NCBI RefSeq assembly: GCF_001436605.1
Contig: NZ_AYZL01000010.1
Location: 1 to 64,000, forward strand
Length of the DNA: 64,000 bases
Direction of reading: 5' to 3'
From: Holzapfeliella floricola DSM 23037 = JCM 16512
GTDB lineage: Bacteria; Bacillota; Bacilli; Lactobacillales; Lactobacillaceae
Below are positions 50,823-60,626 of the stretch, one piece after another. The position numbers and the translations under genes were made by a program. How positions within the stretch are numbered: the stretch's first letter is position 1; every line of letters starts with the position of its first letter. Below the pieces are notes generated by a model that saw only the letters and a program-made list of their open reading frames with translations, was not told where the DNA came from and did not search any database.

Positions 50823-52061
50823 ATGATACCTTTTTATAAGTTAAGTATACCAGAACGGCGAAAATGGTTAGTTGATCACCAGTTAATATCACAAGTTCAA
50901 AGCGAACAATATGCTAAAGACTATAGCCTGACACATACGCAATTAAGTCATTTTAGTGAAAATGTCATTAGTCAGTTAGCTTTTCCACTGGGCGTTTTAA
51001 AAGAGATAAAAGTTAATAATAATAGCTATATGGTGCCTATGACAACAGAAGAGCCTTCTGTTGTTGCAGCAGCTAATCATGGAGCAAAGCTAATGCTAAA
51101 AAATGGGATAACTGCAACAAGTTATCGAACGGGTATTTATGGTCAAGTTGTGTTAGATGGTGTTAGCTTGCAACAAACAAGTCAAATTGATAACGACTTG
51201 AACCAAGCAAAGAAAGATTTGATGACACAATTTTCTAGTTTGGTTAATTATGGTGGAGGTATTGAAACCATTGAGTTGATTACTGAAAATAAACCATTTT
51301 TAGAAATCAGATTCAAAGTCAATCCAGCTCAAGCCATGGGAGCTAACAAAGCTAACGCAATTTTAGAAGCATATTCTCAGCGGTTGAAAACACAATTTGG
51401 TTTGGATAGTGAGTTTGCAATTTTAAGTAATGCACCAGCTCAATTTGTTACTGCAAAAGCTATGATTGATTTTGAGACGCTTACTAAAGGCAGTATATCA
51501 GGAGAGAAAATTGCACATAAAATTGCTAGAATGAGTGATTTTGCTCAAGTGAATAATTACCGTGCAGTTACACACAATAAAGGGATTATGAATGGCGTAG
51601 ATGCTGTTTTACTGGCAACAGGAAATGACTTTAGAGCAGTCGAAGCAAGTGTTCACATGCACGCTGCGTCTACAGGTTACTATAGTGCTTTAAGTCAGTG
51701 GCAAGTAATTAATCAACAACTTGTAGGTCAGATAACATTACCAATGCCAATCGGTGTAGTTGGAGGGTCAATTAGCAGTCGTCAACTTATCAAAAATAAT
51801 TATGACTTAATGGCCAATCCATCAGCTGAACAACTTAGCGAAATAATTGCCGGTGTTGGCTTAGCTAATAATTTAGCTGCACTATATGCCTTGACTACAG
51901 ACGGCATTCAAAAAGGCCATATGAAGTTACAACTGCAGAATATGTTATTGAGTTTGGGAGCTTCTGAGTCTCAAATACCAAAGCTAATTGAAAAAATGCA
52001 ACAAGATAAAAATTATCAGCAAGATTACGCTAAGCAATTACTGAAAGAAATGAGGAACTGA
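50823..52061 (+). CDS. mvaA: Hydroxymethylglutaryl-CoA reductase, class II
   Basis: A 412-residue enzyme making mevalonate for isoprenoids, including undecaprenol. ENVISQLAFPLGV holds the catalytic Glu, AQAMGANKANAI the dinucleotide/substrate region, ATGNDFRAVEA the catalytic Asp, and LPMPIGVVGGS the second glycine loop. It is a stand-alone reductase, unlike the thiolase-reductase fusion MvaE of enterococci. GGAGGG precedes the ATG. mvaS follows by one base. Confidence 0.95.
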   Translation: MIPFYKLSIPERRKWLVDHQLISQVQSEQYAKDYSLTHTQLSHFSENVISQLAFPLGVLKEIKVNNNSYMVPMTTEEPSVVAAANHGAKLMLKNGITATSYRTGIYGQVVLDGVSLQQTSQIDNDLNQAKKDLMTQFSSLVNYGGGIETIELITENKPFLEIRFKVNPAQAMGANKANAILEAYSQRLKTQFGLDSEFAILSNAPAQFVTAKAMIDFETLTKGSISGEKIAHKIARMSDFAQVNNYRAVTHNKGIMNGVDAVLLATGNDFRAVEASVHMHAASTGYYSALSQWQVINQQLVGQITLPMPIGVVGGSISSRQLIKNNYDLMANPSAEQLSEIIAGVGLANNLAALYALTTDGIQKGHMKLQLQNMLLSLGASESQIPKLIEKMQQDKNYQQDYAKQLLKEMRN

Positions 52062-52062
52062 A

Positions 52063-53241
52063 ATGACAGCAGTAGGAATTGATCAAATCGGAGTTTATAC
52101 GCCAGCACAATATATAGAAACAACTGAATTAGCTAAAAGACGACAAGTTGATCCAAATAAATTTACGATTGGAATTGGGCAAGATCAAATGGCGGTTCCT
52201 AATCCAACAACTGATATTGTGTCGATGGGAGCAAATGCCGCACGAGTATTTTTATCAAAAGTTGATACTAGTAAAATAGGTTTATTAATTGTTGGAACTG
52301 AAAGCGGCATTGACCAATCAAAAGCCTCTGCTTTATTTATCAAGTCAATTTTAAATTTACCTAATGAAATGCGAGCGTTTGAAATAAAAGAAGCTTGTTT
52401 TGGTGCTACAGCTGGTATTATGACAGCACAAGACTACGTCAAGTCTCACCCTGGAAAAACTGCTCTAGTCATTGCCTCAGATATTTCCCGTTATGGTCTT
52501 AATAGTGGTGGTGAAGTGACTCAGGGTGCGGGGGCTGTTGCAATGTTAATTAGCGAGCATCCACGTATTCTTGAATTTTTGCCGCAATCTGCTTCATACA
52601 GTGATGATGTCAATGATTTCTGGCGTCCAAACTATAGTGCCACAGCCTTTGTGGATGGAAAATATTCTACAGAGAAATATCTGGAGTTTTTCACGCATAC
52701 TTTCAATGATTACTTAAAACAAACCAACTTAAAAGTTGCGGATTTTGAAGCATTAACATATCATTTGCCATTTACAAAAATGGGAATTAAAGCACAACGT
52801 TTGGCAGTAGAGGGGCAAAGTGATAAAACACAAACGAGATTATCACGTCATTTTGAAGAAAGCGCTAAATATTGTCGTCAAATTGGTAATCTTTATACTG
52901 GTTCATTGTACTTAAGTTTGGTAAGCTTATTACACCATAAGAACTTAAAATCGGGTGATTTGATTGGTTTGTACAGTTATGGTTCGGGTTCTGTAGCAGA
53001 GTTTTTTGCAGGACATTTAGTAAATGGTTATCAAAATCAATTATCAGCCAATCAAATGGCTGATTTTATAACATCGCGTCAACTATTATCAATTGATGAG
53101 TATGAAGCCATTTACACTGAATGTGGCAAAATCCGAACAGACGATTATGAGCTAATGCCTGAAGCGGTAGTTTCTGATGGAGAAGTTTATTTTGCAGGAG
53201 TCAAAGATCATTTAAGACAGTATAAAGTTAAAGGAGCTTAA
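52063..53241 (+). CDS. mvaS: Hydroxymethylglutaryl-CoA synthase
   Basis: A 392-residue condensing enzyme joining acetyl-CoA and acetoacetyl-CoA. The nucleophile is Cys112 in EACFGATAG; the His and Glu of the active site fall in YHLPFTKMG and in VGTESGID. The SYGSGSVAEFF motif is near the C-terminus. It forms an operon with mvaA and feeds it. Confidence 0.96.
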   Translation: MTAVGIDQIGVYTPAQYIETTELAKRRQVDPNKFTIGIGQDQMAVPNPTTDIVSMGANAARVFLSKVDTSKIGLLIVGTESGIDQSKASALFIKSILNLPNEMRAFEIKEACFGATAGIMTAQDYVKSHPGKTALVIASDISRYGLNSGGEVTQGAGAVAMLISEHPRILEFLPQSASYSDDVNDFWRPNYSATAFVDGKYSTEKYLEFFTHTFNDYLKQTNLKVADFEALTYHLPFTKMGIKAQRLAVEGQSDKTQTRLSRHFEESAKYCRQIGNLYTGSLYLSLVSLLHHKNLKSGDLIGLYSYGSGSVAEFFAGHLVNGYQNQLSANQMADFITSRQLLSIDEYEAIYTECGKIRTDDYELMPEAVVSDGEVYFAGVKDHLRQYKVKGA

Positions 53242-53243
53242 TT

Positions 53244-54230
53244 ATGATGTTTATGTTTTACGGGATGCGTCCAGAAGAAAAAGAATACGTCATTTCTTGG
53301 AGTCAACAAAACAATGTTCAAGTTAAAACAACAGCTGAATTACTAACAGCAGATACCGTTGAACAAGCACAAGGTGCTGATGGCATTGTCGCTTTACAAA
53401 CTCAAGCCTATCCAAAAGAAGTATTTGATAAAATGAGTCAAATGGGAATTAAAAGTTTATCATTGAGAAACGTTGGAACTGATAATGTTGATAAAGAAGC
53501 AGCTAAAGCTAATAACATCCGCATTTCTAATGTTCCTGCTTATTCACCTAATGCCATTGCAGAATTTGCTGTTTCAAGTATGATGCAATTATTGAGACAA
53601 ACTCGAAAAGTTATTCAATATGTCGAAGACGGTGAATTGAAAGAAGCGGTTGCTCTAGTTGGAAAAGAACTCTCTGCTCAAACGATTGGAGTTGTTGGGA
53701 CAGGTCGTATTGGTAAACGTGTTGTTGATATCTTACAAGGTATGGGAGCAAAAGTTGTTGCTTATGATCCTGCTTTCCATCAGCCAGGTATTGACTATGT
53801 TGATGATTTAAATGACTTGTTGAAACAATCTGATGTTTTGACACTTCATTTGCCAGGGATGCCCGCAACTGAACATCTAATCAACGAAAAGAATATCAGT
53901 TTAATGAAACCAAGTGCGTACTTAGTCAATGCTGCTAGAGGAATGATTGTTGAAACACGTGCTTTAATTAATGCTTTAAAAGAGAGGCGTTTAGCCGGTG
54001 CAGCTTTAGATACTTTTGAAAACGAAGATGAATTGGGTAAAGCTATGGCACAGGGGCACGACAATCAAGATTCTGATTATCAAACACTTAAATCAATGGA
54101 TAATGTGATTTTAACTCCCCATATTGCTTACCATACTGATATTGCTGTTCATAATATGGTACATCAATCACTAGATAGTGCTTATCAATTTTCACAAGGT
54201 CAAAATCCAGAAAACGAAGTTAAATTTTAA
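53244..54230 (+). CDS. D-2-hydroxyacid dehydrogenase, probable D-lactate dehydrogenase
   Basis: A 328-residue NAD-dependent enzyme. The Rossmann motif is GVVGTGRIGKRVVD near residue 150. Catalytic residues appear as Arg in NAARGMIV, Glu in DTFENE and His in TPHIAYHT. The sequence fits the D-lactate/D-hydroxyisocaproate branch, but 2-ketoacid preference is not certain. It begins two bases after mvaS; whether the tie to mevalonate genes is functional is unclear. Confidence 0.87.
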   Translation: MMFMFYGMRPEEKEYVISWSQQNNVQVKTTAELLTADTVEQAQGADGIVALQTQAYPKEVFDKMSQMGIKSLSLRNVGTDNVDKEAAKANNIRISNVPAYSPNAIAEFAVSSMMQLLRQTRKVIQYVEDGELKEAVALVGKELSAQTIGVVGTGRIGKRVVDILQGMGAKVVAYDPAFHQPGIDYVDDLNDLLKQSDVLTLHLPGMPATEHLINEKNISLMKPSAYLVNAARGMIVETRALINALKERRLAGAALDTFENEDELGKAMAQGHDNQDSDYQTLKSMDNVILTPHIAYHTDIAVHNMVHQSLDSAYQFSQGQNPENEVKF

Positions 54231-54235
54231 ACAAA

Positions 54236-54268
54236 CAAAAAAGCTTTCAGATAATTCTGAAAGCTTTT
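54236..54268. terminator. Bidirectional terminator
   Basis: AAAAAAGCTTTCAGA and TCTGAAAGCTTTTTC flank a short loop between convergent genes. Confidence 0.9.
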
Positions 54269-54270
54269 TC

Positions 54271-55647
54271 TTATTTCTTAACTAATTTAACAACTGCTTC
54301 CACTTTAGGTGTTTGTGGGAACATGTCAATAGATTGGATGAATTCCACTTTATATTCACGAGTTAATGTGATGAGGTCTTTAGCTAGTGTTGAAGCGTTA
54401 CATGAGATGTAAACAAATTTTTGAGGTTTAACTTTCAAGATGGCTTGTAAAACATTTTGTGATAATCCACTACGAGGAGGGTCAACAATCAAGCTGTTAA
54501 AGAAGGTTCCACGTTTAACCATATGTGGTAAAATGGCCTCAGCTTTACCAGTTTGGTAACTAACATTATCTAATTTATTTAGTTCAACATTATAGTTAGC
54601 ATCTTTAACGGCATCTTTGATAATTTCCATTCCATAAACACGCTTAACTTTATCAGCAGCACTAATTCCCAGTGTTCCAACCCCACTATAAGCATCAACC
54701 AGTACATCGTCTTCGTTTAAATCAAGTGCTTGCAAGGCATGATCATAGAGAACTTCGGTTTGTGGAGGGTTTAGCTGGAAGAAAGCTTGAGGCGATAAAA
54801 TAAATTCTTTATCTTTAATTTTTTCGGTAATTGTACGTCTGCCTTCTAGTAGCTTTGTCTCTCTTCCCCAAATCAGTGAAGTATCTTGATCATTAATATT
54901 TTGCATAACTGAGACGACATTAGGTAGTTTAGCAACTTTATCAGCTAATTTATCTAGGCCTTTAATCTTTTCTTGTGAGGTGATAAAGGTCACTTGAATT
55001 TCTTTAGTTGCATAAGAATTTCTAACGGCTAAGGTTTTGATTCCTGGTTTTTTGTTGCGAGGGTTAAAAATAAAAATAGAAAGTTCTTCAATTAATTTAA
55101 CTATTTTACGAATGGTATCTTGCGATAATTCACTTTGAGTTGGCATAAAAGGAAGGTCAACCAAATCATGTGAATTTGATTGATAAAGGCCAGCTATAAC
55201 TTTTCCTTTTTCAAAGCCCAGCTGGTACTGTGCTTTAGTACGATAATGCCATTCTTGTTTTGAACCAATTGTGGGTCTAAGGTCGTAATTGGTATAATCT
55301 TGAGGACTATATTTTTCAAGAGCTTGACGAAAAACATCTCGTTTAAAGTCAAGTTGGCTTGCGTAGTTTAAATGGGCAAGCTCAAGACCACCGACAGCCG
55401 GATTAACTCCCTTTGGAAACGACACACGGTTAGGGCTTTTTTCTTTAACACGAATTAATTCACCACGAAGGTAATTACGTTGTTCTTCTGTAATTTCAAC
55501 GATAACAACTTCATCTGTGATGGCTTGAGGAACAAAAATAATTTTTTTCTTATAAAAGCCGATTCCTTCACCATTGATTCCCATTCGTTTAATGGTAATC
55601 ATTGCTTCTTTACCAACTAAGGTATTATTATTTTTAATAGTTTTCAT
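54271..55647 (-). CDS. rlmD: 23S rRNA (uracil-5-)-methyltransferase, RlmD/RlmCD family, copy 2
   Basis: A 458-residue paralogue of the gene at 29262. It has a TRAM domain at about residues 10-70, DAYSGVGTLGISAAD for SAM binding, DPPRSG and ISCNASTLAKD with the catalytic Cys. It is divergent from recX. Two copies are common in lactic acid bacteria. Which makes m5U747 and which m5U1939 cannot be told here, and one may act on tRNA instead. Confidence 0.88.
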   Translation of the reverse strand: MKTIKNNNTLVGKEAMITIKRMGINGEGIGFYKKKIIFVPQAITDEVVIVEITEEQRNYLRGELIRVKEKSPNRVSFPKGVNPAVGGLELAHLNYASQLDFKRDVFRQALEKYSPQDYTNYDLRPTIGSKQEWHYRTKAQYQLGFEKGKVIAGLYQSNSHDLVDLPFMPTQSELSQDTIRKIVKLIEELSIFIFNPRNKKPGIKTLAVRNSYATKEIQVTFITSQEKIKGLDKLADKVAKLPNVVSVMQNINDQDTSLIWGRETKLLEGRRTITEKIKDKEFILSPQAFFQLNPPQTEVLYDHALQALDLNEDDVLVDAYSGVGTLGISAADKVKRVYGMEIIKDAVKDANYNVELNKLDNVSYQTGKAEAILPHMVKRGTFFNSLIVDPPRSGLSQNVLQAILKVKPQKFVYISCNASTLAKDLITLTREYKVEFIQSIDMFPQTPKVEAVVKLVKK

Positions 55648-55725
55648 AATTCACCTAAAACTTTCTTTTCTACAATAGACTATTTTTATATTGTCGGATT
55701 AAAGTTAACGAAAGGACAAACACTT

Positions 55726-56541
55726 ATGCCAACCATTACCAAAATCTCAACACAAAAACGACCTGGATATTATAACATTTTTTTAGATGAAAGTTATGCC
55801 TTTTCTGTAACTGAACAGGTTTTAATTCAATTTGAATTAGCAAAAGATAAAGAATTAACCAAAGAACAAGTTGAAACAATAAAATCAGCTCAAGTTTACT
55901 CAAAAGCAGAGCAAGCAGCACTGAATTTTTTAAGTTATAAAATGCGAAGTGTTGCAGAAATCGAGCAATATTTAGCAAAAAAAGCCTATACAGAAGACGT
56001 CAGTCAACAAGTTGTGACACGATTACAAGAAATGGGTTACTTAAATGATGAACTGTATGTAAAAGCTTTTATTACCGAAAGCTTACGTCTGAAAAAAGAT
56101 GGCCCCTATAAGATTACGCAAAAGCTCAACCAAAAAGGGGTGAGCTCAGAAATTTGTGATCAACAATTAGTTGAGGTGAACTTTGAAGATTGGGAACAAG
56201 TGGCAATGCGAACAATCTCAAGTTTATTGCGTCAAACTGAAAAACAATCTGTTCGCCAAATTGAGACTAAGATTAGGCAAAAATTGATGGCACGAGGGTT
56301 TACGGGCGACATTATTGCAAAGCTGATGCAAAGAATAGAAGTTAAAAGTAGTGAAAGTGATCAGTTAAGTGCGTTGACAAGTCAAGGGATTAAAGCTTAT
56401 AAAAAATTTCGTCGCTATCCAGAGTCTGAACGTAACCAAAAAATCAAACGGTTGCTAGTGACGAAAGGATTCACGTTTGAACAAGTCGACCAGTTTATAG
56501 CGGGTGAAGTCATTGATTTAAACGAACTTGCACAATATTAA
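55726..56541 (+). CDS. recX: Regulatory protein RecX
   Basis: A 271-residue all-helical protein that binds and modulates RecA filaments. The RecX repeats lie from about residue 60 on (ALNFLSYKMRSVAEIEQYL, RLQEMGYLNDELYVKAFI, KLNQKGVSSEIC). The length fits the long Firmicutes form. The leader has GAAAGGAC before the ATG. It is followed by ntdP on the same strand. Confidence 0.92.
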   Translation: MPTITKISTQKRPGYYNIFLDESYAFSVTEQVLIQFELAKDKELTKEQVETIKSAQVYSKAEQAALNFLSYKMRSVAEIEQYLAKKAYTEDVSQQVVTRLQEMGYLNDELYVKAFITESLRLKKDGPYKITQKLNQKGVSSEICDQQLVEVNFEDWEQVAMRTISSLLRQTEKQSVRQIETKIRQKLMARGFTGDIIAKLMQRIEVKSSESDQLSALTSQGIKAYKKFRRYPESERNQKIKRLLVTKGFTFEQVDQFIAGEVIDLNELAQY

Positions 56542-56609
56542 CTGTCGTCATTTGAGCTGTTATTTGATATACTTAAACTGTTAAAATAACTTTGAAAGAT
56601 GGGATGAAC

Positions 56610-57179
56610 ATGCAGCTTCCTAAGGAAGGTGACTATATTGCAATTCAAAGTTATAAACATGATGGGAGTTTTCACCGAACATGGCGAGACACAATGGTAC
56701 TTAAAACCAGTGAACATTCAATTATTGGCTGTAACGACCATACGCTAGTGACTGAATCTGATGGTCGGCGTTGGGTAACTCGCGAGCCTGCATTGGTTTA
56801 TTTTCATAAGCATTACTGGTTTAACATTGTGGCAATGATTCGTGATACAGGTGTTGCTTATTATTGTAATTTGGCTAGTCCATTTGTTTTAGATAAAGAA
56901 GCCCTAAAATATATAGATTATGACCTGGATATCAAGATTTTTCCAGATGGCGAAAAGCGTTTACTAGACGTTGATGAGTATGCAGCACATGCTGAAAAAT
57001 GGAACTATCCTGAAGAGATAGACCGTATTTTACGTCATAGTACACACGAGCTAATTGACTGGATTAATGAACAAAAAGGTCCTTTTTCAAAAGACTATGT
57101 GGATATTTGGTATAAGCGTTATCATGAATTAGTACCAAAAAACAATAAAAAGTCACGTAACTCAAAGAATAAGATATAG
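56610..57179 (+). CDS. ntdP: Nucleoside tri-/diphosphate phosphatase (DUF402, YgaC/NtdP family)
   Basis: A 189-residue protein beginning [24 protein letters not shown], the standard N-terminus of this family. The ATG at 56610 is chosen over the in-frame TTG at 56592 on this basis. Acidic metal-binding residues lie in [24 protein letters not shown] (seen here as DYDLDIK and DVDEY). Staphylococcal and Bacillus homologues hydrolyse nucleoside tri- and diphosphates. A terminator follows. Confidence 0.9.
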   Translation: MQLPKEGDYIAIQSYKHDGSFHRTWRDTMVLKTSEHSIIGCNDHTLVTESDGRRWVTREPALVYFHKHYWFNIVAMIRDTGVAYYCNLASPFVLDKEALKYIDYDLDIKIFPDGEKRLLDVDEYAAHAEKWNYPEEIDRILRHSTHELIDWINEQKGPFSKDYVDIWYKRYHELVPKNNKKSRNSKNKI

Positions 57180-57185
57180 TCGCTA

Positions 57186-57211
57186 GGGGCACCTGTTCGG
57201 TGCCTTTTTTG
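57186..57211 (+). terminator. Terminator after ntdP
   Basis: GGGCACC-TGTTC-GGTGCC followed by TTTTTT. Confidence 0.93.
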
Positions 57212-57250
57212 CGTTAAAAATAAAAATAGATAAGGATGTTATATGTCATT

Positions 57251-58069
57251 ATGAAAAATCAAAATCAGCAAAAGGTATTGGTAACTGTAATTGTTGCTGT
57301 GCTTATTATTTTCTTTGCTTTCTTTGGTACAAACAAAGATAAAAATCAAAATCAGCAAAATCAGCAAAACTCTAGTTTGCAATCTTCAAGTAAACAAAGT
57401 AGTTCTAAGCAATCCTCAAGTAGTTCTTCAGAGTCACAAAATGCAAACAGTCAGTATCAGACCCAACAATCTGCTTCAACTACTCAAAAAGCGCAAGAAC
57501 TGGCGCAATTATCTTATAATGGCACACAAATTATTGCTGTTGATGATAATAATCCAGGGTTCACAGCGGATGAACTTGGCCAAAAACCATTTCAGTATTA
57601 TGCACCATTAGACAATTTAAAACGTGCAACATACGCAACAGCCATGCTACATAAATCATTGATGCCAACCGAACAAAGAGAACGTTTGACGGTTAATCCA
57701 ACCGGTTACATTAACAAACGAATTACAATCAACGGTAAAGAAGGCTGGTTATATAACCGTGCTCACTTGATTGGGTACCAATTTACGGGACAAAATAATA
57801 ATTTGAATAACTTAATGACAGGAACGCGTTCGCTTAATGATCCAGGGATGACTTTCTACGAGAATAAAATGGCACAATATTTAAGATCAACAGGGCACCA
57901 TATCTTATACTATGTTCAACCCGTTTATCGTGGTGATGAAAAAGTAGCACGCGGAATGTGGATGCGTGCTGAATCAGTTGAAGACAAAGAGATTCAATTT
58001 AATATTTATATTTTTAACGTTCAAGAAGGTTACACGATTGATTATCAAACGGGTGCTTTGAAGAACTAA
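57251..58069 (+). CDS. Membrane-anchored DNA/RNA non-specific endonuclease (EndA/NucA-like)
   Basis: A 272-residue nuclease (ATG 57251; an in-frame ATG at 57236 would add five residues). One hydrophobic anchor at about residues 8-27 is followed by a linker of some 55 residues rich in Gln, Ser and Asn. The beta-beta-alpha-metal catalytic domain follows, with NRAHLIGYQFTG carrying catalytic His172 and NNLNNLMTGTRSLND. The family includes the competence nuclease EndA of pneumococcus and secreted extracellular-DNA-degrading enzymes. It should act outside the cell. Confidence 0.9.
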   Translation: MKNQNQQKVLVTVIVAVLIIFFAFFGTNKDKNQNQQNQQNSSLQSSSKQSSSKQSSSSSSESQNANSQYQTQQSASTTQKAQELAQLSYNGTQIIAVDDNNPGFTADELGQKPFQYYAPLDNLKRATYATAMLHKSLMPTEQRERLTVNPTGYINKRITINGKEGWLYNRAHLIGYQFTGQNNNLNNLMTGTRSLNDPGMTFYENKMAQYLRSTGHHILYYVQPVYRGDEKVARGMWMRAESVEDKEIQFNIYIFNVQEGYTIDYQTGALKN

Positions 58070-58089
58070 TTAAAAAGGAGTTTTAACAA

Positions 58090-58596
58090 ATGGAAAAACA
58101 ACAACAAAAACAATTAAAATTTATTGGTAAAGTATCAATGCCCTCAATGATTGAAGCAAATGGCAGTTTTTATAGTCAATTTCAAGAGCTAGAAGATAGC
58201 CAAGTACTGAATCAATTAGATGAAAACAACCAACTACCCAAAAACCGATCAAGTTTAGTTGTATTTGGTCCGGAAAACTATATGTACTGGCAAGGACTTG
58301 TTTATGAAGGAGAGTTAGCTGAATTACCTAAAGGGTTAATGAGTTATGACTTACCTGAATCAACAGTGGCCACAATGAGTCAAGAAATTTCTGGTTATCA
58401 ATTCCATACGCCACTAAACTTTGAAGTGAATCAAGCTTTTGCAAGCGCAAAAAAAGCAGGTATTGAAATACCTGCTAATCTTGGATTAAGTGAACAGCCT
58501 TATCTTTTACAACGTTATGTGGGGGATGCAAGTAACGCCTTAACTAAGTTGACTTCAATTTATTTAAGTAATGTGATTGATAACGTTAATGATTAG
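58090..58596 (+). CDS. Hypothetical protein, possibly GyrI-like ligand-binding fold
   Basis: A 168-residue soluble protein with no signal peptide, 20 bases after the nuclease with AAAGGAG before the ATG. YMYWQGLVYEGELAELPKGLMSYDLPEST resembles the central strand region of GyrI/AraC effector-binding domains (segment given in part: YWQGLVYEG, LPKGLMSYDLP). No DNA-binding domain is attached. The function is unknown and the fold assignment is tentative. Its end overlaps the next convergent gene by 11 bases. Confidence 0.7.
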   Translation: MEKQQQKQLKFIGKVSMPSMIEANGSFYSQFQELEDSQVLNQLDENNQLPKNRSSLVVFGPENYMYWQGLVYEGELAELPKGLMSYDLPESTVATMSQEISGYQFHTPLNFEVNQAFASAKKAGIEIPANLGLSEQPYLLQRYVGDASNALTKLTSIYLSNVIDNVND

Positions 58597-59047
58597 GCGA
58601 GTCAACGGATAAGTGATCATACTCAACATATGCACCTAGAGCTGTTGAAAAGAACATGATAATTAAAAAGTATCCAGCAAGTTGATTCATAATAATACTT
58701 TTATCAATGAGTACGCGAATCAAGATTGTAGCAATACCACTTAAGACGATATCTAGGAGCAAATTAGCAATTTTAAATTTAAGACGTCTTTGAATGCTGA
58801 AAAAGCGGACGAATTGTTTTAAAAATGGTTGCCTAATTTGATCGCCAATCAAATCAAGTGGTCGTTGAATAGTTGCCTTCATAGCGTATAAGATAAACCC
58901 ACCAGTTAATGCGCCGATTAAGGTTCTGAAAATATCGTCAGCATGTAAGACTAAGGCGTTATAAGCAGTCGCAATTAAAGCTAAACTGCAAATGTAAGGT
59001 ATAAACAGTAATAATAAAAAGACAAAAAATACGCGGTATTTCTTCAT
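58586..59047 (-). CDS. Four-segment membrane protein, unknown function
   Basis: A 153-residue protein with hydrophobic segments at about residues 6-28, 40-58, 95-113 and 120-142 and a basic middle loop (KQFVRFFSIQRRLKFK). I do not recognise the family. An AAGGATG site lies before its ATG on the minus strand. It overlaps the convergent gene by 11 bases. Confidence 0.75.
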   Translation of the reverse strand: MKKYRVFFVFLLLLFIPYICSLALIATAYNALVLHADDIFRTLIGALTGGFILYAMKATIQRPLDLIGDQIRQPFLKQFVRFFSIQRRLKFKIANLLLDIVLSGIATILIRVLIDKSIIMNQLAGYFLIIMFFSTALGAYVEYDHLSVDSPNH

Positions 59048-59198
59048 ATGTCGACATCCTTTTTGTTGTGATTTACTTAATCGTACCTTTTTTCAATAAA
59101 AAGGTAAATGGAATTATTTAGCTAGACCCATCGTGTGTTTTAATGATGTGATATAATATAAATTAATATAATTTTTTTATTTTGAAAGAGAGTGAAGT

Positions 59199-60563
59199 TT
59201 GAATATGAGTGGTGACCCGGGGAGTTTTAGTTCGTTATTAATTCAATTAGCCCTGATCGTTGTTTTAACAATAATTAATGCCTTTTTTGCGGCAGCAGAA
59301 ATGGCAATTGTCTCTGTTAATCGGAACAAGATGGAAACTGAGGCAGAAGAGGGCAGTCGATCAGCTAAAAAAATATTGGTAGTAATGAATGAATCAACCG
59401 ACTATCTTGCAACAATACAAGTTGCAATTACTTTTGCTGGATTTTTCTCATCAGCGACAGCTGCTGACAGTTTAGTTCAGTACATTGAACCGTTTTTTGG
59501 CGGGTTAAGTTGGGGAAACAATATTTCAGTTATTTTAATCACAATTGCTATTTCTTATGTATCATTAGTTTTTGGTGAGTTGTTTCCTAAACAAATTGCG
59601 ATTGCAAGACCAGAAGCCGTATGTAAGGCAACAATTGGGTTCGTTAAAGTATTTGGATTTGTTTTAAAGCCATTTGTGTGGTTAATTTCCGCATCAACCG
59701 GTTTGTTGATGAAAGTCGTACCTATTGACTTCACACAAAAAGATGAAAGAATGTCACGTGATGAGATGCAAACACTGATTGAAAACTCACGTAAAAATGG
59801 TGTTATTGGTTTAGATGAATATCACATGTTAGAAGGAATTATTTCTTTTAACGATAAAATGGCACGTGAAGTTATGGTACCTAGAACGGATTCGTTCATG
59901 ATTGATATTGATGATGGTACAGAGGCTAATCTTGATGCAATTATGAAGCAACCGTTTTCAAGAATTCCAGTTTACCAAGATGATAAAGATAAAATTGTAG
60001 GTATTATTCATATTAAGACTATCTTGAAGATGGCTAAAGAAGTAGGATTTGAAAACTTAAAGATTGAAGATGCTATGGCAGAACCAATGTTTGTACCTGA
60101 AACTGTTACTATTGATGAGCTACTGCTTGAAATGCAAAAAACGCAAATGCAAATGGCAATCTTGCTTGATGAGTACGGTGGAGTTGTCGGACTAGCTACA
60201 ATAGAAGATTTACTGGAAGAGATTGTTGGAGACATTGATGATGAAACGGATCGTCAAGAAACGCTCTTTACTAAGATGTCTGATACACAATACGTTTTAG
60301 CAGGTAAGATGCCCATTTATGATTTTAATGAACAGTTTGATACCGATATTGAAGCCAATGATGTTGATACGATCGCGGGTTACGTTATTACTGAATTAGG
60401 TATGATTCCATCTAACGGTGAACATCATAAAGTTTTATTAGATAATGGTATGAAGTTAACAACTGGTAAAGTAAAAGGGTCGCGTCTTGAAAATCTGACA
60501 TTAGATATTCCAAAGGAATTACTAGAAAAAAATGAGTCAGATAATGAAGAAGATAAAGATTAA
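59199..60563 (+). CDS. Hemolysin/CorC-type CBS-domain membrane protein (CNNM family)
   Basis: A 454-residue protein. Residues about 10-190 form the DUF21 (CNNM) membrane domain with FFAAAEMAIVSVNRNK and VFGELFPKQIAI. Two CBS domains follow at about 220-340 (VMVPRTDSFMID, IPVYQDDKDKIVGIIHIK, LLDEYGGVVGLATIEDLLEEIVG in part). The C-terminal 80 residues match the CorC_HlyC transporter-associated domain. Homologues move or regulate Mg2+ and Co2+. The 'hemolysin' label is historic. TTG 59199 and ATG 59205 are both possible starts. Confidence 0.9.
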   Translation: MNMSGDPGSFSSLLIQLALIVVLTIINAFFAAAEMAIVSVNRNKMETEAEEGSRSAKKILVVMNESTDYLATIQVAITFAGFFSSATAADSLVQYIEPFFGGLSWGNNISVILITIAISYVSLVFGELFPKQIAIARPEAVCKATIGFVKVFGFVLKPFVWLISASTGLLMKVVPIDFTQKDERMSRDEMQTLIENSRKNGVIGLDEYHMLEGIISFNDKMAREVMVPRTDSFMIDIDDGTEANLDAIMKQPFSRIPVYQDDKDKIVGIIHIKTILKMAKEVGFENLKIEDAMAEPMFVPETVTIDELLLEMQKTQMQMAILLDEYGGVVGLATIEDLLEEIVGDIDDETDRQETLFTKMSDTQYVLAGKMPIYDFNEQFDTDIEANDVDTIAGYVITELGMIPSNGEHHKVLLDNGMKLTTGKVKGSRLENLTLDIPKELLEKNESDNEEDKD

Positions 60564-60626
60564 AATTGACATCGACTTTGGTCGATGTCTTTGTGTGTAA
60601 CAAAGAATATGATAAGGATGAAAAAT

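Noticed and set aside
57291..57611. 106-codon plus-strand frame inside the endA-like gene
   Set aside because: It is a shifted frame of the nuclease linker and N-terminal domain, with no start signals of its own.
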